64,000 bases of DNA from CAYYIS01 sp964470965 (GTDB lineage: Bacteria; JAAXHH01; JABIQT01): NCBI GenBank assembly GCA_964470965.1, contig CAYYIS010000019.1, forward strand, positions 1 through 64,000. Reading direction: 5' to 3'. The notes under the pieces were generated by a model. That model was not told the origin of the DNA, searched no databases, and saw nothing but the letters and a program-made list of their open reading frames with translations. The position numbers and the translations under genes were made by a program. This document shows positions 53,448 to 61,886 of the stretch, in pieces (the first letter of the stretch is position 1; every line of letters begins with the position of its first letter).

Positions 53448-53516
53448 TGAATAAAACGAGGTATGGAGGGCGGGTTCCCAGGGATAAAAACGAACCGTCA
53501 GAATCGGAAGCGGTCG

Positions 53517-54083
53517 TTAGTTCACCAGTTCTTCCGAGTCGGCCGTTTCAAATCCATAGACCATCTTGAGGATCACATGAGCGACACCGATCGCGATGAG
53601 GACCGATACTATCGGTGAGAAACGATCTATGTCGCCCAGGGGTAGATAGCCTGTGATTGTAGCCCAGGAGCCGTAAAGGCTGGTAGTGATCCGATCCATA
53701 TAAGGTGAGAGGGTATCAGTACCTGGCGCTACGATTACCGGCAGTTGTCGCAGATTATGGATCAGAGTGCCCTGATAGACCCATCCAAGGCCGGCAGCCA
53801 TCACGGCTGTGGCAGCGGCAACAATACGTAATGTCATTGTCTGGACTCCCAGGAAACCGCCTAACGGAATCGGCAGGCGGTCCATCACCTTGACGGTGAA
53901 ATCATCTGAAGGCCGGACCTCCGGCGCCTCTTCAATTGCCTGAATCATGGAGCGCAGCAGCGTGGCATCTGTTTGGCAGGCCGGGCACCCGGCCAGATGA
54001 GCGTCCACTTGTGACTGCAGATTTTCAGAAAGGGGTCTTTCGAGCGACTCGTTTAGTAGGGAATGTAAATTTCGGCATTCCAT
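53517..54083 (-). CDS. Anti-sigma factor with zinc-binding ZAS domain
   Basis: 188 residues. The N-terminal HxxxCxxC motif is H29 to C36 (HLAGCPAC), with C3 as the likely fourth ligand. It is followed by two hydrophobic segments (about 82-104 and 158-176). Such proteins hold an ECF sigma factor inactive at the membrane until a signal cuts or changes them. The gene starts 14 bases after the sigma gene stop on the same strand, which matches sigma/anti-sigma pairs. The signal is unknown. Confidence 0.9.
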   Translation of the reverse strand: MECRNLHSLLNESLERPLSENLQSQVDAHLAGCPACQTDATLLRSMIQAIEEAPEVRPSDDFTVKVMDRLPIPLGGFLGVQTMTLRIVAAATAVMAAGLGWVYQGTLIHNLRQLPVIVAPGTDTLSPYMDRITTSLYGSWATITGYLPLGDIDRFSPIVSVLIAIGVAHVILKMVYGFETADSEELVN

Positions 54084-54097
54084 AAATGAATTCCTAT

Positions 54098-54679
54098 TTA
54101 CTTCAAATTCTGTGACAAAAATTCTGTGACAGCCAATTTTTTCAATGCATCCCGGGCCCGGAACAATTGGGCTTTGACAGTACCGAGAGGCAAATCCAGC
54201 GTTTGACTGATCTCTTCGTACGACAGATCCTGAATGTGGTAGAGCGTCAACACCGCACTGTAGTTGGGCGGTAATGCCGCGATCAATTCCCGCACGCGGT
54301 CGTTGAATTCCGTCCGTTCGACAATTTGGTCCGGGCGATCCGCTTGGTCGGGGATCTGAAGCGGCGTGCTGCCATCGTCCTCCATTGAATCCTCGATGGA
54401 AATCACCTCAAGGCGAGACTGGCGGGCCTTGGTCAGGCACACGTTCATGGCGATGCGATACAGCCAGGTACTGAACTTGGCATCGCGTCGGAATGTGTCA
54501 AGGGCTCTGAACGCCCGTACGAACGCGTCCTGTGCGGCTTCTTCGGCGTCCTCGCGATTGCCGATTACGCGGAGTGCCATACTGAAGACCGCAGCCTTGT
54601 GGCGTTCGATCAGTGAGGCGAATGCTGGAAGGCTACCTTCCTGGGCCAGATCAACTAGTTCTTCATCGCTCAAATCCAT
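54098..54679 (-). CDS. ECF-type RNA polymerase sigma factor (RpoE-like)
   Basis: 193 residues, with region 2 (EEAAQDAFVRAFRALDTFRR, FSTWLYRIAMNVCL) and region 4 (LPPNYSAVLTLYHIQDLSYE, LDLPLGTVKAQLFRARDAL). It lacks sigma regions 1 and 3, so it is an ECF factor that reads one set of promoters under envelope or redox stress. An anti-sigma gene follows. Two matching TGAAAC-N17-AGTC elements lie upstream facing both ways, suggesting it reads its own promoter and the adjacent PspC/FHA operon. Confidence 0.95.
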   Translation of the reverse strand: MDLSDEELVDLAQEGSLPAFASLIERHKAAVFSMALRVIGNREDAEEAAQDAFVRAFRALDTFRRDAKFSTWLYRIAMNVCLTKARQSRLEVISIEDSMEDDGSTPLQIPDQADRPDQIVERTEFNDRVRELIAALPPNYSAVLTLYHIQDLSYEEISQTLDLPLGTVKAQLFRARDALKKLAVTEFLSQNLK

Positions 54680-54729
54680 GCGCCACTCTCGCCTGCAACG
54701 GTCCGGCTTACGCCTCTGCCACTACCTAT

Positions 54730-54756
54730 GACTATGGAATGAGTGTTATTGTTTCA
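54730..54756 (-). promoter_or_regulatory. Putative ECF promoter of the sigma gene
   Basis: On the minus strand TGAAAC (54756-54751), a 17-base spacer and AGTC (54733-54730), about 51 bases before the sigma ATG. The same hexamer, spacing and tetramer occur on the other strand nearby. Confidence 0.55.
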
Positions 54757-54847
54757 AATAATCTCCAGCACAGATACCATAAGCTTTTTCACGCTTCAAC
54801 TAATTATATCCCCCCAAGCAGGAAAATCAAATACAATCCATGATTCG

Positions 54848-54874
54848 TGAAACATTCCAAATACCACGGCAGTC
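54848..54874 (+). promoter_or_regulatory. Putative ECF promoter of the DUF6249/PspC/FHA operon
   Basis: TGAAAC (54848-54853), a 17-base spacer, AGTC (54871-54874), 86 bases before the ATG at 54960. Identical in form to the element facing the sigma gene, and reminiscent of TGAAAC-type ECF -35 boxes. Confidence 0.55.
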
Positions 54875-54959
54875 AAAGTGTTAGAACCGGCACAACAGAA
54901 TTAATCGATCGCGACAGGTTACACGAATTACAGATATGTCAGATAGAGGAGGAATCAAG

Positions 54960-55352
54960 ATGGGCATTGCCCTTTGGGCTGTCATAGGGTCCATGACCTG
55001 CGCCATTATAGGGATCACCGGGTTAATAAAATACCTATTGAAACAACAACAGATCAAGCACAAAGAAAAAATGGTCATGATCGAAAAAGGCATATATGTG
55101 GAGGCCCGAAGGCAGGAGTCGGGGGTGCCGTCTTTCGGAATCATCATCCTGGTCGGCATCGGCTTGGCAGTACTGGCAGCGAACCAGCATGCGTTCCTCG
55201 GCTTCGCACTACTTTTCATAGGCATCGGGTTGATCATTCGTGATCGACTGCTTCGTCATAAAAAACAGACTTCAGGACTGCTGCAGACGGAGCGGCTTTC
55301 GACTAAAAACCCGAAACAGCTTGGCGAAAAACCCGGGGATGAACGTCTGTAA
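54960..55352 (+). CDS. Small two-helix membrane protein (DUF6249-like)
   Basis: 130 residues. Membrane helix 1 is WAVIGSMTCAIIGITGLI, then a charged stretch (KHKEKMVMIEKGIYVEARR, the key wording of this family: a short cytoplasmic loop with 'MIEKG'), then two hydrophobic parts (IIILVGIGLAVLAA and FALLFIGIGLII). Often beside ECF sigma factors and PspC proteins. Function not established. AGGAGG stands just before the ATG. Confidence 0.75.
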   Translation: MGIALWAVIGSMTCAIIGITGLIKYLLKQQQIKHKEKMVMIEKGIYVEARRQESGVPSFGIIILVGIGLAVLAANQHAFLGFALLFIGIGLIIRDRLLRHKKQTSGLLQTERLSTKNPKQLGEKPGDERL

Positions 55353-55398
55353 ATTGTATCGAATTATAACCAGATCAGTTTCATGTGGAGGAATTAAA

Positions 55399-56064
55399 AT
55401 GGCCGATAAAAAAATCTACAGATCCGTTTCGGACAAATGGCTCGGCGGCGTGTGCGGCGGCATGGGCATTTATTTCCAAGTAGATCCCACAGTCATAAGA
55501 ATCGTGTGGATAATTGTTGCGATGGCCTCTTTGCCCACTGGGCCCATAGTAGCCGGCCTGGCGTATCTCGTCAGTATTTGCGTCATTCCCCGTAACCCTG
55601 ACGAAGTATCTTTGATGGATACACAGGAAGTTTCAGTAGATAAGCCGCAACATGATATCCAGAGTAACAGTCTGGTATGGGGCTTCGTGCTGGTTATTCT
55701 CGCGCTGGTGGTGCTGTCCTATTCGGATGTAAATCCATTGCGGCACTGGAACTTTTCTCTCAGCCTGGTACCTATCGTCCTAGTTGCGGCGGGTGTGTAC
55801 CTCATGTTTAAATACCGTCCGGACATGGTAAATAAAATCAGGGACATCTCCGACCAAACCAGACTATATCGGCTGGACGATGACAAAAAAGTTTTCGGCG
55901 TGTGCGGTGGGCTGGCGGATTCCTTTCGTATAGACCCCACACTCGTAAGACTCGGCTGGGCCCTCGTTACCATGCTGGGCGGCTTCATACCGGGGATTGT
56001 GGTATATCTGATCATGGCGTTTATTTTACCGGCGGGACGGCCAGACAAGCCACAGGAAGTCTGA
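55399..56064 (+). CDS. Membrane protein with two PspC domains
   Basis: 221 residues. PspC domain 1 (residues 5-70: KIYRSVSDKWLGGVCGGMG, DPTVIRIVWIIV) and domain 2 (about 153-218: RLYRLDDDKKVFGVCGGLAD, DPTLVRLGWALV) are separated by one or two more membrane helices. PspC senses or stabilises membrane stress. The double copy suggests fusion of two former genes. GGAGG lies before the ATG at 55399, 46 bases after the preceding gene. Confidence 0.93.
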   Translation: MADKKIYRSVSDKWLGGVCGGMGIYFQVDPTVIRIVWIIVAMASLPTGPIVAGLAYLVSICVIPRNPDEVSLMDTQEVSVDKPQHDIQSNSLVWGFVLVILALVVLSYSDVNPLRHWNFSLSLVPIVLVAAGVYLMFKYRPDMVNKIRDISDQTRLYRLDDDKKVFGVCGGLADSFRIDPTLVRLGWALVTMLGGFIPGIVVYLIMAFILPAGRPDKPQEV

Positions 56065-56331
56065 GCCATTGCCAGCAAAACGTGATGCAATAGCGACGGC
56101 GGTATTGAAAACAGGTTCGTCAGGAACTGTCTGAGATGGGTACATCAAGCGTACCGGCTCCATTTCAATCACTGTAAGAAATTTCGAACTGATTCTTCTG
56201 AAATTTGATCACGAACGGTCAGCCATTCCGGACATTGCGGGGGCCCTGTTAGCTTGGCCAGCAGCAGGGCACACATGACGCCGACTTGTGCCGTGATGAA
56301 AAGAACTTCAACAATAGGGTGTTTTTCTTTG

Positions 56332-56490
56332 ATGAAATGGTTTGATTCGTTACACAAATCAACGAGAGTGTTTCTGACCATGGGTATAATTTTTGCCGTC
56401 ACGGGCTTCGGGTACGACGACTATGAATTGAAATTGTTTGCCGTCATATTCCTCCTGAGTGGTTTAGCTTCTCTTGTCGCCCGTCGCTAA
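56332..56490 (+). CDS. Small hydrophobic membrane protein
   Basis: 52 residues: a short amphipathic start (MKWFDSLHKSTRVFL) and two hydrophobic stretches (GIIFAVTGFG and FAVIFLLSGLASLVA). The start is uncertain: an ATG lies at 56332, with an alternative at 56296 in the same frame. It sits between the PspC and FHA genes, so it may belong to the stress operon. The bases 56065-56331 hold no other gene. Confidence 0.55.
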   Translation: MKWFDSLHKSTRVFLTMGIIFAVTGFGYDDYELKLFAVIFLLSGLASLVARR

Positions 56491-56615
56491 TAGGAGTTTG
56501 AAATGGCCAACGAATTTCACAGAGGAACATAAGAAGGAACGTATCAATTTACATAACAATAACCCGAAAACATGGCCGAGCCGATGGAATTAAGCACATT
56601 GTGAGGAGTGAATCC

Positions 56616-57074
56616 ATGAAGACTTGCCCTGGATGCGGTACCCCGAAAGGAAATGGAGAAGCGCGTTGCGAGGTTTGTGGTGCTGTCCTGACCTCGGAGG
56701 ACATTGCCCCGGGGAATACCGAACCGACCGATGCCGCCGAAGTAACGGCCATAGGAACCGGCCCGTATCTGGTGGTGGTGAGCACCGGTGACAAGATCCC
56801 ACTGACCAAACCGGAGATTGTCATCGGCCGTGAGGATCCCGTCAGGAATATCTCTCCGGACATCGACACCACACCGATTGGTGGACTCGAAGGCGGTGTT
56901 TCCCGCAGGCACGCCAAACTGACCGAGTCCAACGGTCAGTACAGCATCGAAGATCTGAGCAGCACCAATTATACGCTGGTCAACAAGGAAAAGCTGCGGC
57001 CTGCAACGCCCCGGCAGCTGACGCCCGGCGACGAGATACACCTGGGCCGTGTGGCTCTCTCTTACAGGCCGTAG
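56616..57074 (+). CDS. Zinc-ribbon FHA-domain protein
   Basis: 152 residues. A zinc ribbon (C4, C7, C18, C21 in KTCPGCG and ARCEVCGA) leads to an FHA domain with the phosphothreonine-binding residues G71-R72, S96-R97-R98-H99 and N118 (EDLSSTNYTLVN). FHA domains bind phospho-threonine peptides, so a Ser/Thr kinase should exist elsewhere. GAGGAG lies before the ATG. The last member of the ECF-linked cluster. Confidence 0.9.
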   Translation: MKTCPGCGTPKGNGEARCEVCGAVLTSEDIAPGNTEPTDAAEVTAIGTGPYLVVVSTGDKIPLTKPEIVIGREDPVRNISPDIDTTPIGGLEGGVSRRHAKLTESNGQYSIEDLSSTNYTLVNKEKLRPATPRQLTPGDEIHLGRVALSYRP

Positions 57075-57437
57075 GAGTTAGCGACGTCCCGGCCTGCAAG
57101 GAAGACGTTTATCGGATGACGGCAGTTGCCTGACCGTGAGCCTTGATCCGGCATCTGCATTCTGGTAGAATTCAATATGGCTACCGCGTTGAAATCCCGC
57201 CATGCGGTGCTTACCAATACCCGTAATATATATGGAATATCTACCGGACACCTGAAGGAAACCTCAAGCATTGAACCGTAGATGGCATTTGTGGGATGTT
57301 TCAAGAAAAAATGTCATGCCTAATGTGGCCGCACCGAGCGGTTTCCCGGGACGGGCTGCCGTGGCGGCCGTACGGTTTTGGTAGTGATCCGTATTGCATA
57401 CCCCTCGTAAACTCAATTCCGGAAAACGACATTGCCG
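57075..57437. other. Intergenic stretch, nothing recognised
   Basis: No gene, repeat or terminator that I can support. A minus frame here is low in protein-like character. Followed by a strong promoter. Confidence 0.4.
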
Positions 57438-57466
57438 TTGACAGTAACGCTTGACCAGGTTATATT
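57438..57466 (+). promoter_or_regulatory. Near-perfect sigma-70 promoter with a long leader
   Basis: TTGACA (57438-57443), 17-base spacer, TATATT (57461-57466). The next gene starts at 57733, leaving about 260 bases of leader in which no gene is apparent. A short frame at 57432-57692 overlaps it but has no ribosome site. Confidence 0.6.
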
Positions 57467-57732
57467 TGCCGATTCTCTGGAGCCAAGGATTCTACCCCGG
57501 TACCGTACCATAACCAGGTCGATCGATGAAGATAACAAACTTACGCGTCGCACGTATTGTTCAGGGGGCGAGCGGCGGCATCGCTTGGCTTTCCATATGT
57601 CTCGTGTATCGAATCATAATCCCTCTGTGGCGACAGCTTCGGAACCGGTTCTCACCGTCCCGGTAAGAAATACCGGTGTGTTTTCCTGCTGATCCTGACG
57701 AATAACCAACGTATGTCCGCCCTTTTTTGCCT

Positions 57733-58560
57733 ATGCCTTGCCCGCGATTAACAATTGGCCTGTTCGCAGACGCTCACTATGCCCACCTGGTGTACGGCGA
57801 CCGGTATTGTGAGGACACCCTTGTCAAGCTCCGAGTGTGCATGGAAACATTCAACATCCGGCAGCCGGACCTGGTCATTAATCTCGGTGATTTGATCGAC
57901 AAGGCAGATGACAGAGAAACAGAAGCCGGTTATCTTGCCGCAGCTCGCCAGGTGTATGAATCGTTTGAAGGAGAGCGCCATTACGTCCTGGGTAATCACG
58001 ACGTGGCCACATTCACCAAGGCGGAATATATTGCTGCCTGCGGAACGGAATATCCGGCCCCGTATTATGCCTTCGAAAGCCATGGTGTCCATTGTGTGAT
58101 CCTGGACAGCAACTGTCACGAAGACGGGACTGACTTTAACGCCGGCATGTTCGACTGGAACGATGCCTGGATTTCAGAGGCACAGTTGTCCTGGCTTCGC
58201 GACGACCTGAGTCGTGCCGGCGACAAACCGGTGCTGGTGTTTAGCCATGGCAACCTGGACCACCGGCTCTGGGAGGGCAGACTTGATCCCCATGTGGTTA
58301 AAAATTCGGAACAGGTGCGTTCAATCCTGGAAGAGGCAGGTACGGTGCGGGCGGTTATACAAGCGCATTACCACCCCGGATTGTTCACCAAAATAAACGG
58401 TATTGCTTACATAGGTCTGCGTGCTATGGTCGTAGGTGCCGGGATAGCCCAAAATGCTTATTCTCTGTTAACGCTGTGTGACGACAATACCATGGTACTT
58501 GAAGGGTTCGATCAGCAGCCGTCCATAGAGATCTCTCCTGATGGGACTAAAATATTTTGA
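57733..58560 (+). CDS. Calcineurin-like metallophosphoesterase
   Basis: 275 residues. Motifs: FADAHYAH (D13, H15), LGDLID (D53), LGNHDV (N88, H89), FSHGNLDH (H172), QAHYHPG (H212, H214). The dimetal site is complete. It belongs to the phosphodiesterase class that includes purple-acid-like and ADPR-cleaving enzymes; the substrate is open. Its stop overlaps the TTG of surE by 4 bases, so the two nucleotide-type hydrolases are made together. Confidence 0.9.
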   Translation: MPCPRLTIGLFADAHYAHLVYGDRYCEDTLVKLRVCMETFNIRQPDLVINLGDLIDKADDRETEAGYLAAARQVYESFEGERHYVLGNHDVATFTKAEYIAACGTEYPAPYYAFESHGVHCVILDSNCHEDGTDFNAGMFDWNDAWISEAQLSWLRDDLSRAGDKPVLVFSHGNLDHRLWEGRLDPHVVKNSEQVRSILEEAGTVRAVIQAHYHPGLFTKINGIAYIGLRAMVVGAGIAQNAYSLLTLCDDNTMVLEGFDQQPSIEISPDGTKIF

Positions 58561-59258
58561 AGTTTCTGTTGACCAATGATGACGGTTACGATGCCCCCGG
58601 TCTTTCCGCGCTGATTTGCTTAAGCGAAACGCTGGGCGCAACCGTAGTCGCAGCACCAGACACTTCCCGGTCCGGCATAGGCCATCAGGTGACCGCCTAT
58701 GACCCCATACGGGTAGACGAGGAAGCGGAAAATCGGTACCGGGTTTACGGCACACCGGCCGATTGCTCCCGTCTGGGCCTGACTCATTTTGCACCGGATG
58801 CGGACTGGGTAATCGCCGGCTTCAATAACGGGGGCAATCTGGGTGCGGATGTCTACATCTCCGGAACGGTAGCCGCCGCCAGAGAAGCGGCACTCCTGGG
58901 CTACCGGGCCATGGCCTTCTCTCACTATGTCGGCAGGGATCGGTCGGTGGACTGGGTGCTCGCGAAACATCGTATGATGCCGATCCTGGAGATGCTCCTG
59001 TCCCGCGATCTACTCCCAAACCATTTCTGGAATATCAACTTCCCCGACCCGATTCACAAACTTCCCACCCTGGAACACACCTTCTGCGACGTAGATTCCG
59101 GACCTCTCTCCGTGGACTTTGACCATATTGGCACGCATTATGTTTTTAAGGGCAACTATCACGAGCGACCCCGCCAGCAGGGCCGTGACGTGGATGTCTG
59201 CTTCGGAGGCAAAGTCGCCATATCCATGATTCCCCTCGATATTACACAACGTCAATAA
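58557..59258 (+). CDS. surE: 5'/3'-nucleotidase SurE
   Basis: 233 residues. TNDDGYDAPG gives D8/D9 for metal, SRSGIGHQVT the phosphate loop, and GFNNGGNLGADVYISGTVAA the last signature. SurE dephosphorylates 5' and 3' nucleotides, helping stationary survival and nucleotide recycling. Starts with TTG overlapping the previous stop (TTGA). No SD of its own, as expected in coupled translation. Confidence 0.93.
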   Translation: MKFLLTNDDGYDAPGLSALICLSETLGATVVAAPDTSRSGIGHQVTAYDPIRVDEEAENRYRVYGTPADCSRLGLTHFAPDADWVIAGFNNGGNLGADVYISGTVAAAREAALLGYRAMAFSHYVGRDRSVDWVLAKHRMMPILEMLLSRDLLPNHFWNINFPDPIHKLPTLEHTFCDVDSGPLSVDFDHIGTHYVFKGNYHERPRQQGRDVDVCFGGKVAISMIPLDITQRQ

Positions 59259-59363
59259 AATTCCCTTCTGCAGGGTTGTGTCTGGCTCCTGATTTCCATA
59301 TATTGGTTAACCAATTTCAGTATTCAGTTGTCCAAATTTCGTTAATGTTGCTAAGGAGTACTC

Positions 59364-60404
59364 ATGGCTGTCGTCCCGTTTGACGTTCTGCGTGAATTAA
59401 GTTTCGACATCTTCAAAGCCACCGGCATTCCGGGAGACGATGCCCAGATTCTAGCGGACCACCTGGCCACAAGCAATCTGGTAGGTCACGACTCCCATGG
59501 AGTCTGGTTCATGCCGCGCTATGTGCCGGCCCTGCGGAAAAACTACCGGCGGTGGGAAGATCATGAAATCCTTCGGGATGCGCCCTCGTTCGTGCAGATC
59601 GACGGAAAAGGGGCTAACGGCATCGTGGCCGTGACGAAGGCATTGGATCTAGCCATGGACAAAGCGAGAAATGCTGCGTTCGGAATGGTGGGACTGAAGA
59701 ATGTGTCACACATCGGGCGGCTGGGTGATTTTCCGCCGCGCATGGCAGATCAAGGTATGATCGGCATGGTATGGATGAACGGCGGCGGCGAGTTCCTGTC
59801 TCCTTACGGCAGTGCGGATCGGCGTCTGCGTCCGGAACCGATCGCGTTCGCGGTCCCACGTAGGAATGGTCCGGCGTATATGCTCGATATGACACTCAGT
59901 GTGGTGGCCGGTGGTAAGATAGAGCAGAAAATAGTTCGCGGCGATCCGATCCCCGATGGATGGCTTGTGGATCAGGAAGGCAGATATGTCAATGACGGGA
60001 AACGCTATCACAATGAGCCGGAGAACGTCGGGGTGCTACCTCTGGGTGGCATGCAGTTTGGCCATAAGGGACATGGACTCGCCATGATGATCGAGATGAT
60101 CGTCGGCCCACTGGCGCTGGCAGGTTGTACCGGGGCACAGGGTGGTGGCGGCATCATGATACTGGCCATCGACATCAGCCAATTCACGGATCTGGAAGCG
60201 TATAAGGACGAGGTGGAAGCCCATGCGAATTATGTGAGATCCGCCCGGCCGGTACCCGGTTTTTCTAAGGTTTATGCTCCCGGCGACATCGAGGAAGAGC
60301 ACCGAAAAGAACGCTTGCGAGACGGTATCTTAATCCCGGATTCGACCTGGGAAGAAATCGCTCAGACCGCCGGTGAGTTGGGTGTGGAAATACCTGAGAT
60401 ATAA
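59364..60404 (+). CDS. Malate/L-lactate (Ldh_2) dehydrogenase family
   Basis: 346 residues. Family signs: SNLVGHDSHGVWFMPRYVPAL at the N-terminal, GLKNVSHIGRLGDFPPRMAD, FGHKGHGLAMMIEMIVGPLA, and IPDSTWEEIA near the end. These NAD(P)-enzymes reduce 2-keto acids (e.g. malate, lactate, 2,3-diketogulonate, ureidoglycolate); the substrate is unknown. AAGGAG before the ATG. Next to a PhyH gene and not far from other sugar-acid genes. Confidence 0.9.
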   Translation: MAVVPFDVLRELSFDIFKATGIPGDDAQILADHLATSNLVGHDSHGVWFMPRYVPALRKNYRRWEDHEILRDAPSFVQIDGKGANGIVAVTKALDLAMDKARNAAFGMVGLKNVSHIGRLGDFPPRMADQGMIGMVWMNGGGEFLSPYGSADRRLRPEPIAFAVPRRNGPAYMLDMTLSVVAGGKIEQKIVRGDPIPDGWLVDQEGRYVNDGKRYHNEPENVGVLPLGGMQFGHKGHGLAMMIEMIVGPLALAGCTGAQGGGGIMILAIDISQFTDLEAYKDEVEAHANYVRSARPVPGFSKVYAPGDIEEEHRKERLRDGILIPDSTWEEIAQTAGELGVEIPEI

Positions 60405-60444
60405 ATATCGCAAAGATGGAAACTGTCCTTACTGGGAGGAGAAC

Positions 60445-61257
60445 ATGTCAGTACTCATGGAACAGGCCTTATTGAGCGAAGATCAAGTCGGGTTTTATCA
60501 CGCAAATGGCTTTCTGCATATACCGGAGGTTTTTACCGGCGAAGAAACGCAGGAACTTTCCAATGAGATGGACCGTCTGGTGGAGGACTGGGCGTTTACC
60601 AGTCCAGGATGGAGCGGTCCGTGGCGGCTGGCGTACATGGATCCGCAGACCGAAGCAAAAGCAAAGCTCACCGCCATGCACGACCTGCATTTCTACTCTT
60701 CCGCCTGGGCACGCGCCGTAATAAATCCGCGATTGATAGAAGCATTGACCCAATTGCTGGGACCGAACGTCGAGCTGCACCACTCCACCATGCACATCAA
60801 ACCTCCCCAGACCGGACATCCGTTTCCTTTGCATCAAGACAATCCGTTCTACGGCCATCATGACGGACGCTATATAGATGTGTTAGTCCATCTGGACGAT
60901 ACCTGCCACGACAACGGCGAGATTCGTTTTCTGGCCGGTTCCCATAAGAACGGGCACCTGGAACATATTACCAAATCCGCAGAGGGTCCGTGTTCGCCCC
61001 ATCTACCTACCGACCAGTATCATATAGCTGATACAGTGGCGGCACCTGCTAAAGCCGGCGATGTGGTTCTGTTCTGCATCGATACGGTACATGGTTCTTA
61101 CATCAATCAAACGAAGCAACCGCGACGCCTGGTCCGTCTCGGCTATCGTGACCCTGACAATCGCCAGGAATACGGCCAGAGTTTCGGACGACCCGGTCTG
61201 ATCGTGAGCGGATACCGAGAGCGCCATGAAGGAGATGAACCACTAAAAGGGACCTGA
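60445..61257 (+). CDS. PhyH-family Fe(II)/2-oxoglutarate dioxygenase
   Basis: 270 residues. Triad H130 and D132 in PLHQDNPFYG, H216 in DTVHGSYINQ, R228 (PRRLVRLGYRD). A histidine-rich loop (GHHDGRYIDVLVHLDD) follows the first motif. GGGAGGAG before the ATG at 60445. 40 bases after the Ldh_2 gene, so the pair may act in one pathway: hydroxylation then oxidation, or the reverse. Confidence 0.88.
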   Translation: MSVLMEQALLSEDQVGFYHANGFLHIPEVFTGEETQELSNEMDRLVEDWAFTSPGWSGPWRLAYMDPQTEAKAKLTAMHDLHFYSSAWARAVINPRLIEALTQLLGPNVELHHSTMHIKPPQTGHPFPLHQDNPFYGHHDGRYIDVLVHLDDTCHDNGEIRFLAGSHKNGHLEHITKSAEGPCSPHLPTDQYHIADTVAAPAKAGDVVLFCIDTVHGSYINQTKQPRRLVRLGYRDPDNRQEYGQSFGRPGLIVSGYRERHEGDEPLKGT

Positions 61258-61328
61258 CATATGCCCCCCCGACGGGACAGGGGACAGACAACAGCGCTGT
61301 AAAAGCAATTATTTCGCGGACGATTATC

Positions 61329-61866
61329 GTGGTAGATTACGATCCGGAGTGGTCGGTGCTTTTTGAGCGTTTGCGTGGAAACGTGTGGCCGGCTGGTGGC
61401 CGGCTGTTAACGATATCGCGCTCGCCGTGGAGCATGTAGGCGGACATCCGTGCCGGGACTGGCGGCCACATCGATCACAGATATCGATGTGGTGGTAGAC
61501 ACCGAGCCGGACGTACGGGAGCTTATCGAGCGAATGGCCAATCTGGGGAACGAACGCAGGGGAAACTTCGGTCTCGAAGGGCGTGAGGCATCCAGCGGAC
61601 CAGGCGACCTGCCACGCCACCACATGTATCTGTGTCCCAGCGGCAATCTCGCACTGCATAACCATCTTCCAGTACGTGTCTATCGCGGGAGACACCCTGA
61701 GACAGTAAAGCAATACGGCGATCTCAAGAAACAACTTGCAATACAGTTCCCTAACGATATCGACCGTTACATGACAGGGAAATCAAACCTCATTCCGGAC
61801 ATCCTGAAAACGCAGGGTTTTTATCAGAAACAACAAGGTTTGATCGAGACTGTAAACCGGAAGTAA
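61329..61866 (+). pseudogene. GrpB (UPF0157) nucleotidyltransferase-like, frameshifted
   Basis: The start, VVDYDPEWSVLFERLRGNVW, fits GrpB-family proteins. It then shifts frame: NDIALAVEHVGG lies in a second frame and TSVPGLAATSITDIDVVVD in a third, the family's EHVGSTSVPGLAAKPIIDIDV block. The C-terminal part (HHMYLCPSGNLALHNHLPV, YGDLKKQLA) is intact. At least two frameshifts have broken it. Downstream of the PhyH gene on the same strand. Confidence 0.85.
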
Positions 61867-61886
61867 TAGATGAAAGGGACCATCTG

